This document shows, one piece after another, positions 41,946-50,758 of a stretch of DNA of 52,609 nucleotides; position 1 is the stretch's first letter, and the number at the start of each line of letters is the position of its first letter. The translations under genes were made by a program, and so were the position numbers. The notes under the pieces were generated by a model that saw only the letters and a program-made list of their open reading frames with translations, did not search any database and was not told the origin of the DNA. This stretch comes from an uncultured Prevotella sp. (GTDB taxonomy: Bacteria > Bacteroidota > Bacteroidia > Bacteroidales > Bacteroidaceae): NCBI GenBank assembly GCA_946403845.1, contig CAMJBL010000015.1:1-52609 (forward strand). The letters are read 5' to 3'.

Positions 41946-43280
41946 TTAATCAAATATTATCTCAGCATTTTCGGTTATCACGGGCACCTTTGCCTTCCGC
42001 AGTTCTTCGGCACTCACCCGGATAAAGCCCTCGCCCTTGCACGGACGCTTGTCAAATAAGAAGTGAGAGGTGAGAGGAGAGAGGTGAGAGGTTAATTTCA
42101 CACGGACATGATTAAAATAGATATCCTTCACCTTGCCCGGCACGTCGCCACCCACAAAGCAGCCATTCTCGCTCAGAGCGGTGATATTGTTGAACCAGAT
42201 ACGGCTCACTTCCCCGCAACGGCCCTCGATCTGTCCCTTGGGGAAACGCCAGTTGGCATCCTTATGATTGCCGTTGGCGCGTGGATACGAAGTCACGTAG
42301 ATAGGCTCTGCCTTACCCCACCACACATCGCTCCACAGCCGACAGTCGAGCTGGATATTCGAGAAGACCACATCCGTCACCGTGCCCTCATCGCGGTTCT
42401 GGATGCCCAACCCACGGTTAGAACCCGTGATGATGCAGTTGTCGAACACAACGTTATAGATGGAGTCCATATTCTCGCTGCCGATCTTGATGGCACACGA
42501 ACGACTTGACATCACGCAGTTGGTCACCACGATGTCATGACAAGAGCCGTATTGCTCAAACTCCCGACGGTTCTTCAGACAGATACAGTCGTCGCCCGAG
42601 GTGATATGGCAATTGGCAATACGCACGTTTTTCGAGTGATCCAGGTCGATGCCGTCGCCATTGCGGATCTTCAGATTGTTGAGCAGGTTGATGCCGTCGA
42701 TGACAGCCTCGTTACAACCAATCAGATGCACGGTCCAATAGGCGCCCTCCTTAATCGTCACGTCACGGATGGTGAGATTAGTCACATTTGTCAATGTCAG
42801 CACATGCGGACGGGGATCAAACGCCTGGTCAGCAAGGGGTTTCAACTCATACGAATCCCCGAGCTCTGCGCCCATAAAGGCGATGCCGTTGCCGTGAATG
42901 GTGCCCTTGCCGGTGATGCTGATGTTCTCGGCATCCTTGGCCCAGAGCCATAGCATACCCTCGCCCCGGTTCTCACCAAAGGCACTCAGGTGATAGATCG
43001 ACTCGTCAGGATTAGCCTTCAGCATGGCAGTGGCCTCCAGATGGAGTTCCACATGGCTCTTCAGCTCGACGGGTCCCGACAGGAACACATGATTGCGCGG
43101 AACGAGCACCATACCGCCGCCCTCTGCCGAACAACGGTCGATGGCCTTTTGAATCGCCACGGCGTCGTCCGTCTTGCCGTCACCCTTGGCACCGAAAGTC
43201 AGGATATTATATTGGTTTTGAGCTGAAAGGCTTGTTGCCACCCAGGTCAGAAACAATGTCAAGAGGGTCCGAATCTTCAT
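41946..43280 (-). CDS. GH28 polygalacturonase-type glycosidase
   Basis: Secreted enzyme of 444 residues with a right-handed beta-helix, acting on pectin (homogalacturonan or rhamnogalacturonan). A signal peptide (about 1-20) is followed by FGAKGDGKTDDAVAIQKAID. Catalytic Asp residues are in NGDGIDLDHS (about 210) and SGDDCICLK (about 227). The usual GHG is SRS and the usual RIK is replaced by an RGLGIQNR-type block, as in many Bacteroidota members of the family, so the exact substrate is uncertain. A heptamer array lies near the C-terminus. It is the first gene of the unit with SusC and SusD; the promoter is at 43314-43344. Confidence 0.9.
   Translation of the reverse strand: MKIRTLLTLFLTWVATSLSAQNQYNILTFGAKGDGKTDDAVAIQKAIDRCSAEGGGMVLVPRNHVFLSGPVELKSHVELHLEATAMLKANPDESIYHLSAFGENRGEGMLWLWAKDAENISITGKGTIHGNGIAFMGAELGDSYELKPLADQAFDPRPHVLTLTNVTNLTIRDVTIKEGAYWTVHLIGCNEAVIDGINLLNNLKIRNGDGIDLDHSKNVRIANCHITSGDDCICLKNRREFEQYGSCHDIVVTNCVMSSRSCAIKIGSENMDSIYNVVFDNCIITGSNRGLGIQNRDEGTVTDVVFSNIQLDCRLWSDVWWGKAEPIYVTSYPRANGNHKDANWRFPKGQIEGRCGEVSRIWFNNITALSENGCFVGGDVPGKVKDIYFNHVRVKLTSHLSPLTSHFLFDKRPCKGEGFIRVSAEELRKAKVPVITENAEIIFD
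42060..42091. repeat. Heptamer array near the GH28 C-terminus
   Basis: Units GAAGTGA, GAGGTGA, GAGGAGA, GAGGTGA and a half unit. On the coding strand it reads KLTSHLSPLTSHF, nearly the same peptide as that in the phosphatase-GH92 fusion 11 kb away, although the genes are unrelated. Confidence 0.85.
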
Positions 43281-43313
43281 TTCAAGTTAGTGGATATAGT
43301 TAGAATTTGGGTA

Positions 43314-43344
43314 CAAAGATATAAAAAATCTGTAAATATACAAA
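43314..43344 (-). promoter_or_regulatory. Promoter of the GH28-SusC-SusD operon
   Basis: TATCTTTG (43314-43321) and TTTG (43341-43344) are 19 bases apart on the minus strand; the leader is about 30 bases. From here to the korA promoter (43345-43470) only a small GACAC/GTGTC dyad near 43391 was seen. Confidence 0.75.
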
Positions 43345-43470
43345 ATTTTTGCGCACTTTTTTGCACTTAGACCGTTCTTGTGACATAATCGGACACTTCG
43401 TGTCTTATATCAGCACAGAATTGGTTTTAATCACCCTATCATGCTAAAATTGCATTTTTTTGCGTTTTTC

Positions 43471-43502
43471 TTTGGATATTCGGATAAAAATGCATAATTT
43501 TG
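43471..43502 (+). promoter_or_regulatory. Promoter of korAB
   Basis: TTTG (43471-43474) and TAATTTTG (43495-43502) are 20 bases apart; the leader to 43544 is about 36 bases. Confidence 0.8.
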
Positions 43503-43543
43503 CACGCGTTTTTAGAAAATAGTTAGTAATAAACCTTATAAAT

Positions 43544-45388
43544 ATGGCTGAAAAATTAGAAGTGAAGGAGTTGGACCAGGTTGTTGTCCGCTTCTCAGGT
43601 GACTCCGGCGACGGTATGCAGCTTGCCGGAAACATCTTCTCGACGGTCAGTGCCACCGTTGGTAACGGCATCTCGACATTCCCCGACTATCCCGCTGACA
43701 TCCGCGCCCCGCAAGGCTCGCTCACCGGTGTGTCTGGTTTCCAGGTACATATCGGTGCCGGCAAGGTCTACACCCCTGGCGACAAGTGCGACGTGCTGGT
43801 GGCCATGAATGCGGCAGCGCTGAAGACACAGTATCGTTATGCCAAGCCGGGTGCAACGATCATCATCGACACCGACTCGTTTGGTCCTAAGGACCTGGAG
43901 AAGGCGCAGTTTGCCACGCCCGATTATCTGGGCGAGATGGGCATCGACCCCGATCGCGTGATCCAGTGTCCGCTCACCACGATGGTGAAGGATTGCCTGG
44001 CCGACTCCGGCATGGACATGAAGGCCATGATGAAGTGCCGTAATATGTTTGCCCTGGGTCTCGTCTGCTGGCTCTTCGACCGCGACCTGAACCTTGTGGC
44101 TAACTTCCTGAAGGAGAAATTCGCCAAGAAGCCCGCCATTGCCGAGGCTAACATCAAGGTTATTCAGGCTGGTTATGACTACGGACACAATACCCACTCT
44201 TCGACCGTCAACGTCTACCGCGTGGAATCGAAGACCAAGGAGCCCGGACGTTATATGGACATCACCGGCAACAAGGCGACCGCTTACGGTTTCATCGCCG
44301 CTGCCGAGAAGGCCGGTCTGAAGCTCTACCTGGGTTCTTATCCTATCACACCTGCCACCGACGTGCTCCACGAGTTGTCGAAACACAAGTCGTGCGGTGT
44401 CATCACCGTACAGTGCGAGGACGAGATTGCCGGCTGCTCATCAGCCCTCGGCGCATCGTTCGCTGGTGCCCTCGGTGTCACTTCTACCTCTGGTCCTGGC
44501 ATCTGCCTGAAGAGTGAGGCCATGAACCTCGCCGTCATCATGGAGCTGCCCCTCGTGGTGCTCGACGTGCAGCGTGGTGGTCCTGCCACGGGTCTTCCCA
44601 CAAAGTCGGAGCAGACCGACCTGTTGCAGGCGCTCTTCGGCCGTAACGGTGAGAGCCCGATGCCGGTGATGGCTGCCACCAGTCCTACCGACTGCTTCGA
44701 TGCTGCCTACCAGGCTTGTAAGATCGCCCTCGAGCACATGACACCTGTCGTTCTGCTCACCGATGCCTTCGTAGCCAACGGCTCCGGCGCCTTCAAGCTG
44801 CCCGACATGGCCAAGCTCGACCCCATCAACCCCCCATACGTTCCTGAGGAGCTGAAGGGCAAGTGGACGCCTTATATGCGTGCTGAGAACGGCACCCGCT
44901 ACTGGGCTGTGCCGGGTCGTGAGGGCTTTGCCCATATCCTCGGCGGACTGGAGAAGGACAACGCTACGGGCGCCATCTCCACCAACCCCGAGAACCACGA
45001 TTTGATGACGCGTCTGCGCCAGCAGAAGATTGCAAATATCCAGGTGCCCGACCTCGAGGTCGACGGCGACAACGATGCCGATCTGCTGATCGTGGGCTTT
45101 GGCTCTACCTACGGCCATCTGCGCGCTGCGATGGACGAACTCCGTCAGAAGGGTTACAAGGTGGCTCAGACGCACTTCAAGTATCTGAACCCGCTACCCA
45201 AGAACACGGCCGAGGTACTCTCTAAGTTTAAGAAGGTCGTCGTGGCCGAGCAGAACATGGGTCAGCTCGCCGCCTACCTCCGCATGAAGGTCGACGGTTT
45301 CGTCCCCTTCCAGTTCAATCAGGTCAAGGGCCAACCCTTCGTCGTCGAAGAACTCGTTAATGCATTCGAAGACATTTTGAAGAAATAA
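43544..45388 (+). CDS. korA: 2-oxoacid:ferredoxin oxidoreductase, gamma-alpha fused subunit
   Basis: Cytoplasmic enzyme subunit (614 aa) that, with KorB, oxidises or makes a 2-oxoacid (probably 2-oxoglutarate) with ferredoxin and CoA. The N-terminal gamma domain (about 8-190: VVVRFSGDSGDGMQLAGNI) is joined to the alpha domain (about 225-440: YPITPATDVLHEL, CEDEIAG, SGPGICLKSEAMNLA) and a C-terminal domain (about 500-614). The fusion is typical of Bacteroidota. Promoter upstream, korB 24 bases downstream. Whether the acid is 2-oxoglutarate or another cannot be read from sequence alone. Confidence 0.9.
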   Translation: MAEKLEVKELDQVVVRFSGDSGDGMQLAGNIFSTVSATVGNGISTFPDYPADIRAPQGSLTGVSGFQVHIGAGKVYTPGDKCDVLVAMNAAALKTQYRYAKPGATIIIDTDSFGPKDLEKAQFATPDYLGEMGIDPDRVIQCPLTTMVKDCLADSGMDMKAMMKCRNMFALGLVCWLFDRDLNLVANFLKEKFAKKPAIAEANIKVIQAGYDYGHNTHSSTVNVYRVESKTKEPGRYMDITGNKATAYGFIAAAEKAGLKLYLGSYPITPATDVLHELSKHKSCGVITVQCEDEIAGCSSALGASFAGALGVTSTSGPGICLKSEAMNLAVIMELPLVVLDVQRGGPATGLPTKSEQTDLLQALFGRNGESPMPVMAATSPTDCFDAAYQACKIALEHMTPVVLLTDAFVANGSGAFKLPDMAKLDPINPPYVPEELKGKWTPYMRAENGTRYWAVPGREGFAHILGGLEKDNATGAISTNPENHDLMTRLRQQKIANIQVPDLEVDGDNDADLLIVGFGSTYGHLRAAMDELRQKGYKVAQTHFKYLNPLPKNTAEVLSKFKKVVVAEQNMGQLAAYLRMKVDGFVPFQFNQVKGQPFVVEELVNAFEDILKK

Positions 45389-45392
45389 TCAT

Positions 45393-45413
45393 AAAGTTCA
45401 AAGCTCAAAGTTA
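45393..45413. repeat. Heptamer array at the korB start
   Basis: Three 7-base units (AAAGTTC, AAAGCTC, AAAGTTA) end on the A of the korB ATG, so the whole ribosome-binding region is made of heptamers and contains no Shine-Dalgarno sequence. Confidence 0.75.
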
Positions 45414-46417
45414 TGGAATATACAGCACAAGATTTCAAGAAAGGCCAGCCTCGTTGGTGCCCCGGTTGTGGCGACCACTTCTTCCTGGCTTCACTCCATA
45501 AGGCTATGGCCGAGATCGGCGTAGCCCCTGAGAACGTCGCAGTCATCAGCGGTATCGGCTGTTCGAGCCGTCTGCCCCACTACATGGCTACCTACGGCAT
45601 GAACACCATCCACGGCCGTGCCGCTGCCATCGCTACCGGCGCGAAAGTCGCCAACCCCGACCTCACCGTCTGGCAGGTATCCGGCGACGGCGACGGACTG
45701 GCCATCGGTGGTAACCACTTCATCCACGCCAACCGTCGTAACATCGACCTGAACATGATCCTGCTGAACAACCGCATCTACGGCTTGACGAAGGGTCAGT
45801 ACTCACCCACCTCTCCCCGTGGCTTCGTCTCGAAGTCGAGCCCTTACGGCACGGTTGAGGATCCGTTCCGTCCCGCCGAGCTCTGCTTCGGTGCCCGCGG
45901 ACACTTCTTCGCCCGCTGCGTGGCCACCGATGCCAAAGGAACGGTCGAGGTACTGAAGGCTGCCTATGCGCACAAAGGTGCCAGCGTCACCGAGGTGCTT
46001 CAGAACTGTGTGATCTTCAACGACCACTGCCACGACATCGTCTACAACAACGAGGGCCGTAAGAAGAATGCCATCTATGTCAAGCATGGTGAGAAGCTCG
46101 TCTTTGGCGAGAACAATGAGTTCGGACTCGTACAGCAGGGCTTCGGCCTGAAGGTGGTCGAGATCGGCAAGGATGGCTACACCCTCGACGACGTACTCGT
46201 GCACGATGCCCACTGCGAGGACAATACCCTGCAGCTGAAACTCGCCATGATGACGCCTGAGGACGGCTTCCCCATTGCCCTCGGTGTAATCCGCGATGTG
46301 GAGGCTCCCACCTACAACGATGCCGTCCACGCTCAGCTGGCCGAGGTCTCTGCTCAGAAGAAGTACCACAACTTCGCCGAGCTCCTCGAGACCAACGATA
46401 TCTGGGAAGTGAAATAA
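45413..46417 (+). CDS. korB: 2-oxoacid:ferredoxin oxidoreductase, beta subunit
   Basis: Thiamine-pyrophosphate-binding subunit of 334 residues, partner of KorA. The N-terminal CPGCGDHF (about 16-23) and GIGCSS (about 46-51) supply conserved cysteines; the TPP/Mg motif is VSGDGDGLAIGGNHFIHANRRN (in outline, about 88-110) with LLNNRIYGLTKGQ following. It is in an operon with korA and followed by a terminator. Confidence 0.9.
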   Translation: MEYTAQDFKKGQPRWCPGCGDHFFLASLHKAMAEIGVAPENVAVISGIGCSSRLPHYMATYGMNTIHGRAAAIATGAKVANPDLTVWQVSGDGDGLAIGGNHFIHANRRNIDLNMILLNNRIYGLTKGQYSPTSPRGFVSKSSPYGTVEDPFRPAELCFGARGHFFARCVATDAKGTVEVLKAAYAHKGASVTEVLQNCVIFNDHCHDIVYNNEGRKKNAIYVKHGEKLVFGENNEFGLVQQGFGLKVVEIGKDGYTLDDVLVHDAHCEDNTLQLKLAMMTPEDGFPIALGVIRDVEAPTYNDAVHAQLAEVSAQKKYHNFAELLETNDIWEVK

Positions 46418-46436
46418 CATCTTATGCAAAAAAATA

Positions 46437-46464
46437 CCCCTGGCCAATCGGTCAGGGGTTTTTT
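46437..46464 (+). terminator. Terminator after korB
   Basis: CCCCTGGCC (46437-46445) pairs with GGTCAGGGG (46450-46458) with one wobble, then six T. The convergent phosphatase gene ends three bases further on. Confidence 0.9.
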
Positions 46465-46466
46465 AT

Positions 46467-47777
46467 CTATTCCTTGTAAGCATCGAGCTTCTTGAGGTAA
46501 TATGCCTTGAAATCCTTCCAGTGGTAGTAGGGGGCACAGTCTGTCTTGATCGGCAGCGTAGCCTCCTCCTCATTGAGCAGCACCTTCACCAGCACGTCCT
46601 GGTCCTTGATATCCTTGCGATAGAACACCATCTGGATATTCGAACCCATGGGGAACACGCTCGAACACAGCCACCCCTTCTCCTCGAGTTCGTCGAAATT
46701 GTCGGTCTCATAGTCGAGGCCGTTGATACCCATCAGACAGGCCAGCGGCAGCAGACAGGTCTCGTGGCCGTAGCGCAACTGGGCACCGGGCTTATCGAAG
46801 TTAAAGCAACTGTCGGCATCGGCAATGATCTGTCGCAGCAGGAAGCGCTGGGAGTACGGCTGTTTACCACCGTTCACCTTATAGGGACCGCTCTGGATAT
46901 ACCACAGGGCGTTGTCAATCTGCCACATACGATACAACTCATCCGTCTGGAAAAGGTCACGCAAATAGGTGTTCTGGTAGAGGTGGGTATTCAACTGGAA
47001 CAGGCCCATCTTCATCAGGTAATAGTTGAACATACCCTCGTCGACGATCTCCTGCACAATATCCGGATTCTTGAAGATCAGCTCCATCAGTCGACTGTTT
47101 CCCAAAAGACCCGTCGTATATTGGTCATAGGCCTTGCGGGCCTCGGGGGTCATGTATTTGCGCAGCTTCGGGTCCTGATGGTTCATATACCACATCGTAC
47201 GCTTCGAGGCTTCCATGGTGATGTTCAGACTGGGATTCGCCTGCAGCATCTCAGCCAAGGCTGTTCCCATCGACTCGATACATCTCGGCACGGTGGTGCT
47301 GATGGCATTCACGCGGGCCCCCTTACAGAAAATCTCCGGGAACCGCTCCACCATCCTTCTTGAAATCGCTCGTTGCTGGCTTTTGCCGTAGCTGGTCAGC
47401 TCACCCCAGCGTTTCTCTGTGTCGTTCATCACCACGCGCATCTCCTCGAGCACACGGCGGCCCGTAGGTGTCAGCTCATCCACACTGTCGGCATGGTTCA
47501 TCATGTCATAAGGGGTGTCATAGCCGGTACGGCTGCTGATGTATCTCGAGCCGTGACGGCCGTAATGCGACAGATAGAAGGCTTTCTTCCCTGCCGGTGC
47601 TGGTGTGAGTTTCGCTGTGATGGAGTCGGGATAGGTGTTATAGTTGCACGAGGCATACTGTGGTTTCTGCTTGATGAGGTCCATCACCCTCTGAGCCTGC
47701 GAGGCAGCCGGCAACAATTGGCAGACGACGACCGCCGCCCATGCCTTCACCAGCCATATATGCTTATTCCTTTTCAT
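46467..47777 (-). CDS. MINPP-type histidine acid phosphatase, active-site complete
   Basis: Probable periplasmic or surface phosphatase (436 aa), related to multiple inositol polyphosphate phosphatases that dephosphorylate phytate. A signal peptide (about 1-28) is followed by the catalytic HYGRHGSRY (about 70-78), the STTVPRC arginine block (about 170) and LRYGHETC (about 333-340, proton donor). The C-terminus has TDCAPYYHWKDFKAYYLKKL. Same domain as the N-terminal half of the GH92 fusion. The start is the ATG inside the stop of the previous gene (TAATG), so expression is coupled to the inactive-looking paralogue. Confidence 0.85.
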   Translation of the reverse strand: MKRNKHIWLVKAWAAVVVCQLLPAASQAQRVMDLIKQKPQYASCNYNTYPDSITAKLTPAPAGKKAFYLSHYGRHGSRYISSRTGYDTPYDMMNHADSVDELTPTGRRVLEEMRVVMNDTEKRWGELTSYGKSQQRAISRRMVERFPEIFCKGARVNAISTTVPRCIESMGTALAEMLQANPSLNITMEASKRTMWYMNHQDPKLRKYMTPEARKAYDQYTTGLLGNSRLMELIFKNPDIVQEIVDEGMFNYYLMKMGLFQLNTHLYQNTYLRDLFQTDELYRMWQIDNALWYIQSGPYKVNGGKQPYSQRFLLRQIIADADSCFNFDKPGAQLRYGHETCLLPLACLMGINGLDYETDNFDELEEKGWLCSSVFPMGSNIQMVFYRKDIKDQDVLVKVLLNEEEATLPIKTDCAPYYHWKDFKAYYLKKLDAYKE

Positions 47778-49102
47778 TATTTCTTCGTATTTTTACTTCC
47801 GTTGAATCTCTCGTTCTCGTAGCGATACAGCTTTCTCAGATAGTAGCGTTTCACGTCGTTCCAGTGGTAATAGGGTGCGCAGTCGGTCTCTATCGGCAGC
47901 CGCGCCTCCCGATTGTTTAGCAGCACCTTCACGAGCACGTCCTGGTCGGCGTTGTCCTTGCGGTAATGGATCATCGCGATACTGCCGCCGAGCGGGGCAA
48001 TCTTATAGTCGGCCCATCCGTAGGCCTCCAGCGAGTCGAGGTCGTCGGTTTCGATGCCGCAGTCGTTGAGCTCCATCAGACAGGCGAGCGACATCATTAC
48101 CCGCTCGTTGGTATAACGCATATGTGCCATCGGCGTAGGACGTTTCATGGCACTGTCGCCCATATGCATCATGTTTCTCAGCACCGACCGCTGCATGTAG
48201 GGCTGACGGGCACCGTTGAGCTTGCAGGCTCCGTAGCTGATGTAGTTCCACGCATTGTTCTTGCGCCACTGCTGGTAGATCTCCTCGGGGGTGAAGATGT
48301 CATAGAGTGTCACCTTACCCGACAGGTCGGTGTTCTGGATGCTGCCGGCGAGTCTGAACAGTTGCTGGCTGAGTTCATGGGGGTCAATGTTCGTCACCAC
48401 ATAGTTCGGATCGTTGAAAAGCGACTCCATCAGTCGTTTCTCACTGGTGTTCAGTGCCGAGAAGCGGTTGTAGCGAGCCAAGGTGAGCGAGTCGACGCGA
48501 TCGTTGGTCAGATTCTTGTCCTTCGGGTCCATAAATGACAGCTCCTCATTCGACACCCTTGTCCTGAGCGTCAACGGCTGCTTCATACGTGAAACTTGGG
48601 CCGTCGCCTCGAGCATCGTGTGGATGGCGTGATTCACCATGACGCTTCTCAAACTGTAGTAACCCTTGTCGGTAAAGGCTTCTGGGAATCGCTCCACCAG
48701 CAGCTTCGTCATTCCCTGAATCTGCGCCACGCCCTTCCTGGTCACCTCGCCCGTGCGGTTGTGGGCATCGTTGTGGATGATGTCCAGACGTCGCATCACG
48801 TCCTGACCCAATTTGGTGAGCTTGCCCAGACTGTCGGCCTTCACAAACACGGCAAGCGGATCGTCATACGAGTGCTCGTTGGGGAGGTAATAAGGCGATG
48901 CACAAGCATAGTGGTTGATGTAGAAAGGTATTTTGCCGCCAGGAGCCGGGGTGTCGTTTTCCACCTTCACGGCAGGCAGCGGATAGTTCGTTCCCGCCGA
49001 ACGGTTCACGTCGGCTTTCAACTCCTTGATGACGTCCTGAGCTTGTATCGTCATTCCTGCCAGAACAAAGACAGGAAGCCATAAAATTCGCTTATAATTC
49101 AT
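47777..49102 (-). CDS. MINPP-type phosphatase paralogue without catalytic residues
   Basis: Secreted protein of 441 residues, same fold and length as the next gene (TDCAPYYHWNDVKRYYLRKL, PLGGSIAMIHYRKD, ACLMELND align well). Where the active enzyme has HYGRHGSRY this one has HYACASPYY; where it has STTVPRC, MVNHAIH; where it has RYGHETC, RYTNERV. All expected catalytic groups are lost but the frame is intact, so it is a pseudoenzyme rather than a decaying gene. Start at 49102 (MNYKRILWL signal peptide); a longer reading from 49183 runs through the promoter. It precedes and overlaps the active gene. Confidence 0.85.
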   Translation of the reverse strand: MNYKRILWLPVFVLAGMTIQAQDVIKELKADVNRSAGTNYPLPAVKVENDTPAPGGKIPFYINHYACASPYYLPNEHSYDDPLAVFVKADSLGKLTKLGQDVMRRLDIIHNDAHNRTGEVTRKGVAQIQGMTKLLVERFPEAFTDKGYYSLRSVMVNHAIHTMLEATAQVSRMKQPLTLRTRVSNEELSFMDPKDKNLTNDRVDSLTLARYNRFSALNTSEKRLMESLFNDPNYVVTNIDPHELSQQLFRLAGSIQNTDLSGKVTLYDIFTPEEIYQQWRKNNAWNYISYGACKLNGARQPYMQRSVLRNMMHMGDSAMKRPTPMAHMRYTNERVMMSLACLMELNDCGIETDDLDSLEAYGWADYKIAPLGGSIAMIHYRKDNADQDVLVKVLLNNREARLPIETDCAPYYHWNDVKRYYLRKLYRYENERFNGSKNTKK

Positions 49103-49123
49103 TAATAGAAAAGATTTTGCGTG

Positions 49124-49155
49124 CAAAGGTACACAATTTCCTGCAGATACGCAAA
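49124..49155 (-). promoter_or_regulatory. Promoter of the phosphatase pair
   Basis: TACCTTTG (49124-49131) and TTTG (49152-49155) at 20-base spacing on the minus strand; the leader is about 17 bases. Confidence 0.8.
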
Positions 49156-49260
49156 CAAAGCGGCGAAAAACACAAGAAATCATGGCATAGGTGACAAGTT
49201 CGCTTAGTTAATTTCCGTTAATTAATCAGCAGCAAAAAAACAACTCTCGGAATTATTTTG

Positions 49261-49268
49261 TATATTTG
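49261..49268 (+). promoter_or_regulatory. -7 element of the Cache sensor pair, almost no leader
   Basis: TATATTTG fits TAnnTTTG and ends eight bases before the ATG at 49277. The -33 is poor. Confidence 0.55.
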
Positions 49269-49276
49269 CGTAAAAT

Positions 49277-50758
49277 ATGCAGAAATCAATTTGGCTTAAT
49301 ATACTGATTATAGGTGAAACCCTCTTGTTGCTGGCTGTCACGTTGGGTATTCTGGCCTATTTCTCGCACAAGGCGTTGCGAGAGGAGGCCATGCGTCAAG
49401 CCGAACAGACCTTGGAGGGCACCGTTCAGAGTATTGACAATATCCTGCTGGGTGTTGAGAAGGCGACAGGCCGTGTGTACGATGACCTGCTTGAGCATCT
49501 CGACCAACCCGACCGTATGTACTCCTATAGCCGCGACCTGGTAGAGAGCAGCCCCAACATCAATGGTTGTGCCATTTGCTTCAAGCCCGGATACTATCCC
49601 GGCAAAGACATGTTTATGGCCTATGTACACCGTGGGGCATCTGCCGATGGTACCAATTCGGCTTTGGTGACGTCGGAGACATTCGCCAACCGCCCCTACA
49701 CGGAGCAGATATGGTATACCGAACCCATGAAGACCGGATGGACGGGATGGACGATTCCGCTGAAAGGCCCTGACACCGAACGCGAGCCGTTGGTCACTTT
49801 CTGCCTGCCGATTACAGACAAACACAACGAGCGCGTAGGCGTGATCGGAGTAGACATCTCACTCCATCAGTTGTCGAAAATCGTCCTGGCTGCCAAGCCC
49901 TCGGAGAACGGCTATAGTGTCCTGCTGGCACACAACGGTTCGTATATCGTGCATCCCGACCAGGAGAAACTGGTCAACCCGGATATCTTCAGCCAGAAAG
50001 AACGAGATGTCGACGCCAGCGAACTTAATGCGGTGAAGGCCATGATAAACGGCGAAAGCGGCAGGATGGAATTCCGTAGGAACCATCGCGACTGGTGGGT
50101 ATTCTACAAGCCTTTCGAGAGTGTTGAGTGGGAGGGGAAACCCCGTGGGGAAATCAACTGGAGTGCAGGCGTGGTCTATCCAAAGGAAGACATCTTCGGC
50201 AAGCACAACGTCCTGATCTGGCTCGTATTGGGCATCACCATTGCAGGCTTATTGCTCTTCTTCGTGCTTGGCGGCTGGATGGTCCGCAGACAGCTGAAGC
50301 CCCTGAGAAAGCTCGCTGTTTCGGCCAATCATATTGCCGATGGCAATTACAACGAGACATTACCCTTTATAGACCGTCACGATGAGATAGGACTGCTGCA
50401 GAACCGGTTCAAGCAAATGCAGCACTCGCTACAGGATCAGCTCGAGGAACTGAAAGAAGAGACGGCTGTGTTGTATCAGCATGGCGATATGCTGCTCGCT
50501 GCCTACGACAAGGCAATAGAGGTTGACAAGATGAAGACATCGATCCTGAATTACACGACGAACCAGGTGTCTGGACCCGTCGAGGGCATCGACAAGGCCG
50601 TGACCGCCCTCTGCAACAACTATCAGGACCTCAGCAAAGAGGAGAAGGACCGCTTGGTCGACAACATACAGCATTACACCCAGAAGATGGTGGAATTGCT
50701 GAATCATGTGGCTCATTTCGCTGAGACCGAAACAGGAAAGGAGGCCCCAAATGATTAA
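49277..50758 (+). CDS. Cache-HAMP membrane sensor without a kinase core (493 aa)
   Basis: Inner-membrane sensory protein. TM1 (about 7-28), a periplasmic dCache-type region (about 35-300, with FKPGYYPGKD, FCLPITD and GVIGVDISLHQL typical of the fold), TM2 (about 311-337), HAMP (about 338-390) and a coiled coil. The end (about 425-490) resembles a dimerisation/phospho-acceptor helix pair, but NYTTNQVSGPVE stands where NISHEIRTPL is expected, so the His is Asn and the Glu is Gln. There is no ATPase domain. The stop overlaps the next gene by eight bases. The two probably form a hetero-complex. Confidence 0.85.
   Translation: MQKSIWLNILIIGETLLLLAVTLGILAYFSHKALREEAMRQAEQTLEGTVQSIDNILLGVEKATGRVYDDLLEHLDQPDRMYSYSRDLVESSPNINGCAICFKPGYYPGKDMFMAYVHRGASADGTNSALVTSETFANRPYTEQIWYTEPMKTGWTGWTIPLKGPDTEREPLVTFCLPITDKHNERVGVIGVDISLHQLSKIVLAAKPSENGYSVLLAHNGSYIVHPDQEKLVNPDIFSQKERDVDASELNAVKAMINGESGRMEFRRNHRDWWVFYKPFESVEWEGKPRGEINWSAGVVYPKEDIFGKHNVLIWLVLGITIAGLLLFFVLGGWMVRRQLKPLRKLAVSANHIADGNYNETLPFIDRHDEIGLLQNRFKQMQHSLQDQLEELKEETAVLYQHGDMLLAAYDKAIEVDKMKTSILNYTTNQVSGPVEGIDKAVTALCNNYQDLSKEEKDRLVDNIQHYTQKMVELLNHVAHFAETETGKEAPND

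Noticed and set aside
43595..45175. Long minus-strand ORFs opposite korA (263 and 244 codons)
   Set aside because: They are produced by the GC-rich codon use of korA; the translation is rich in His, Gly and Val without motifs.
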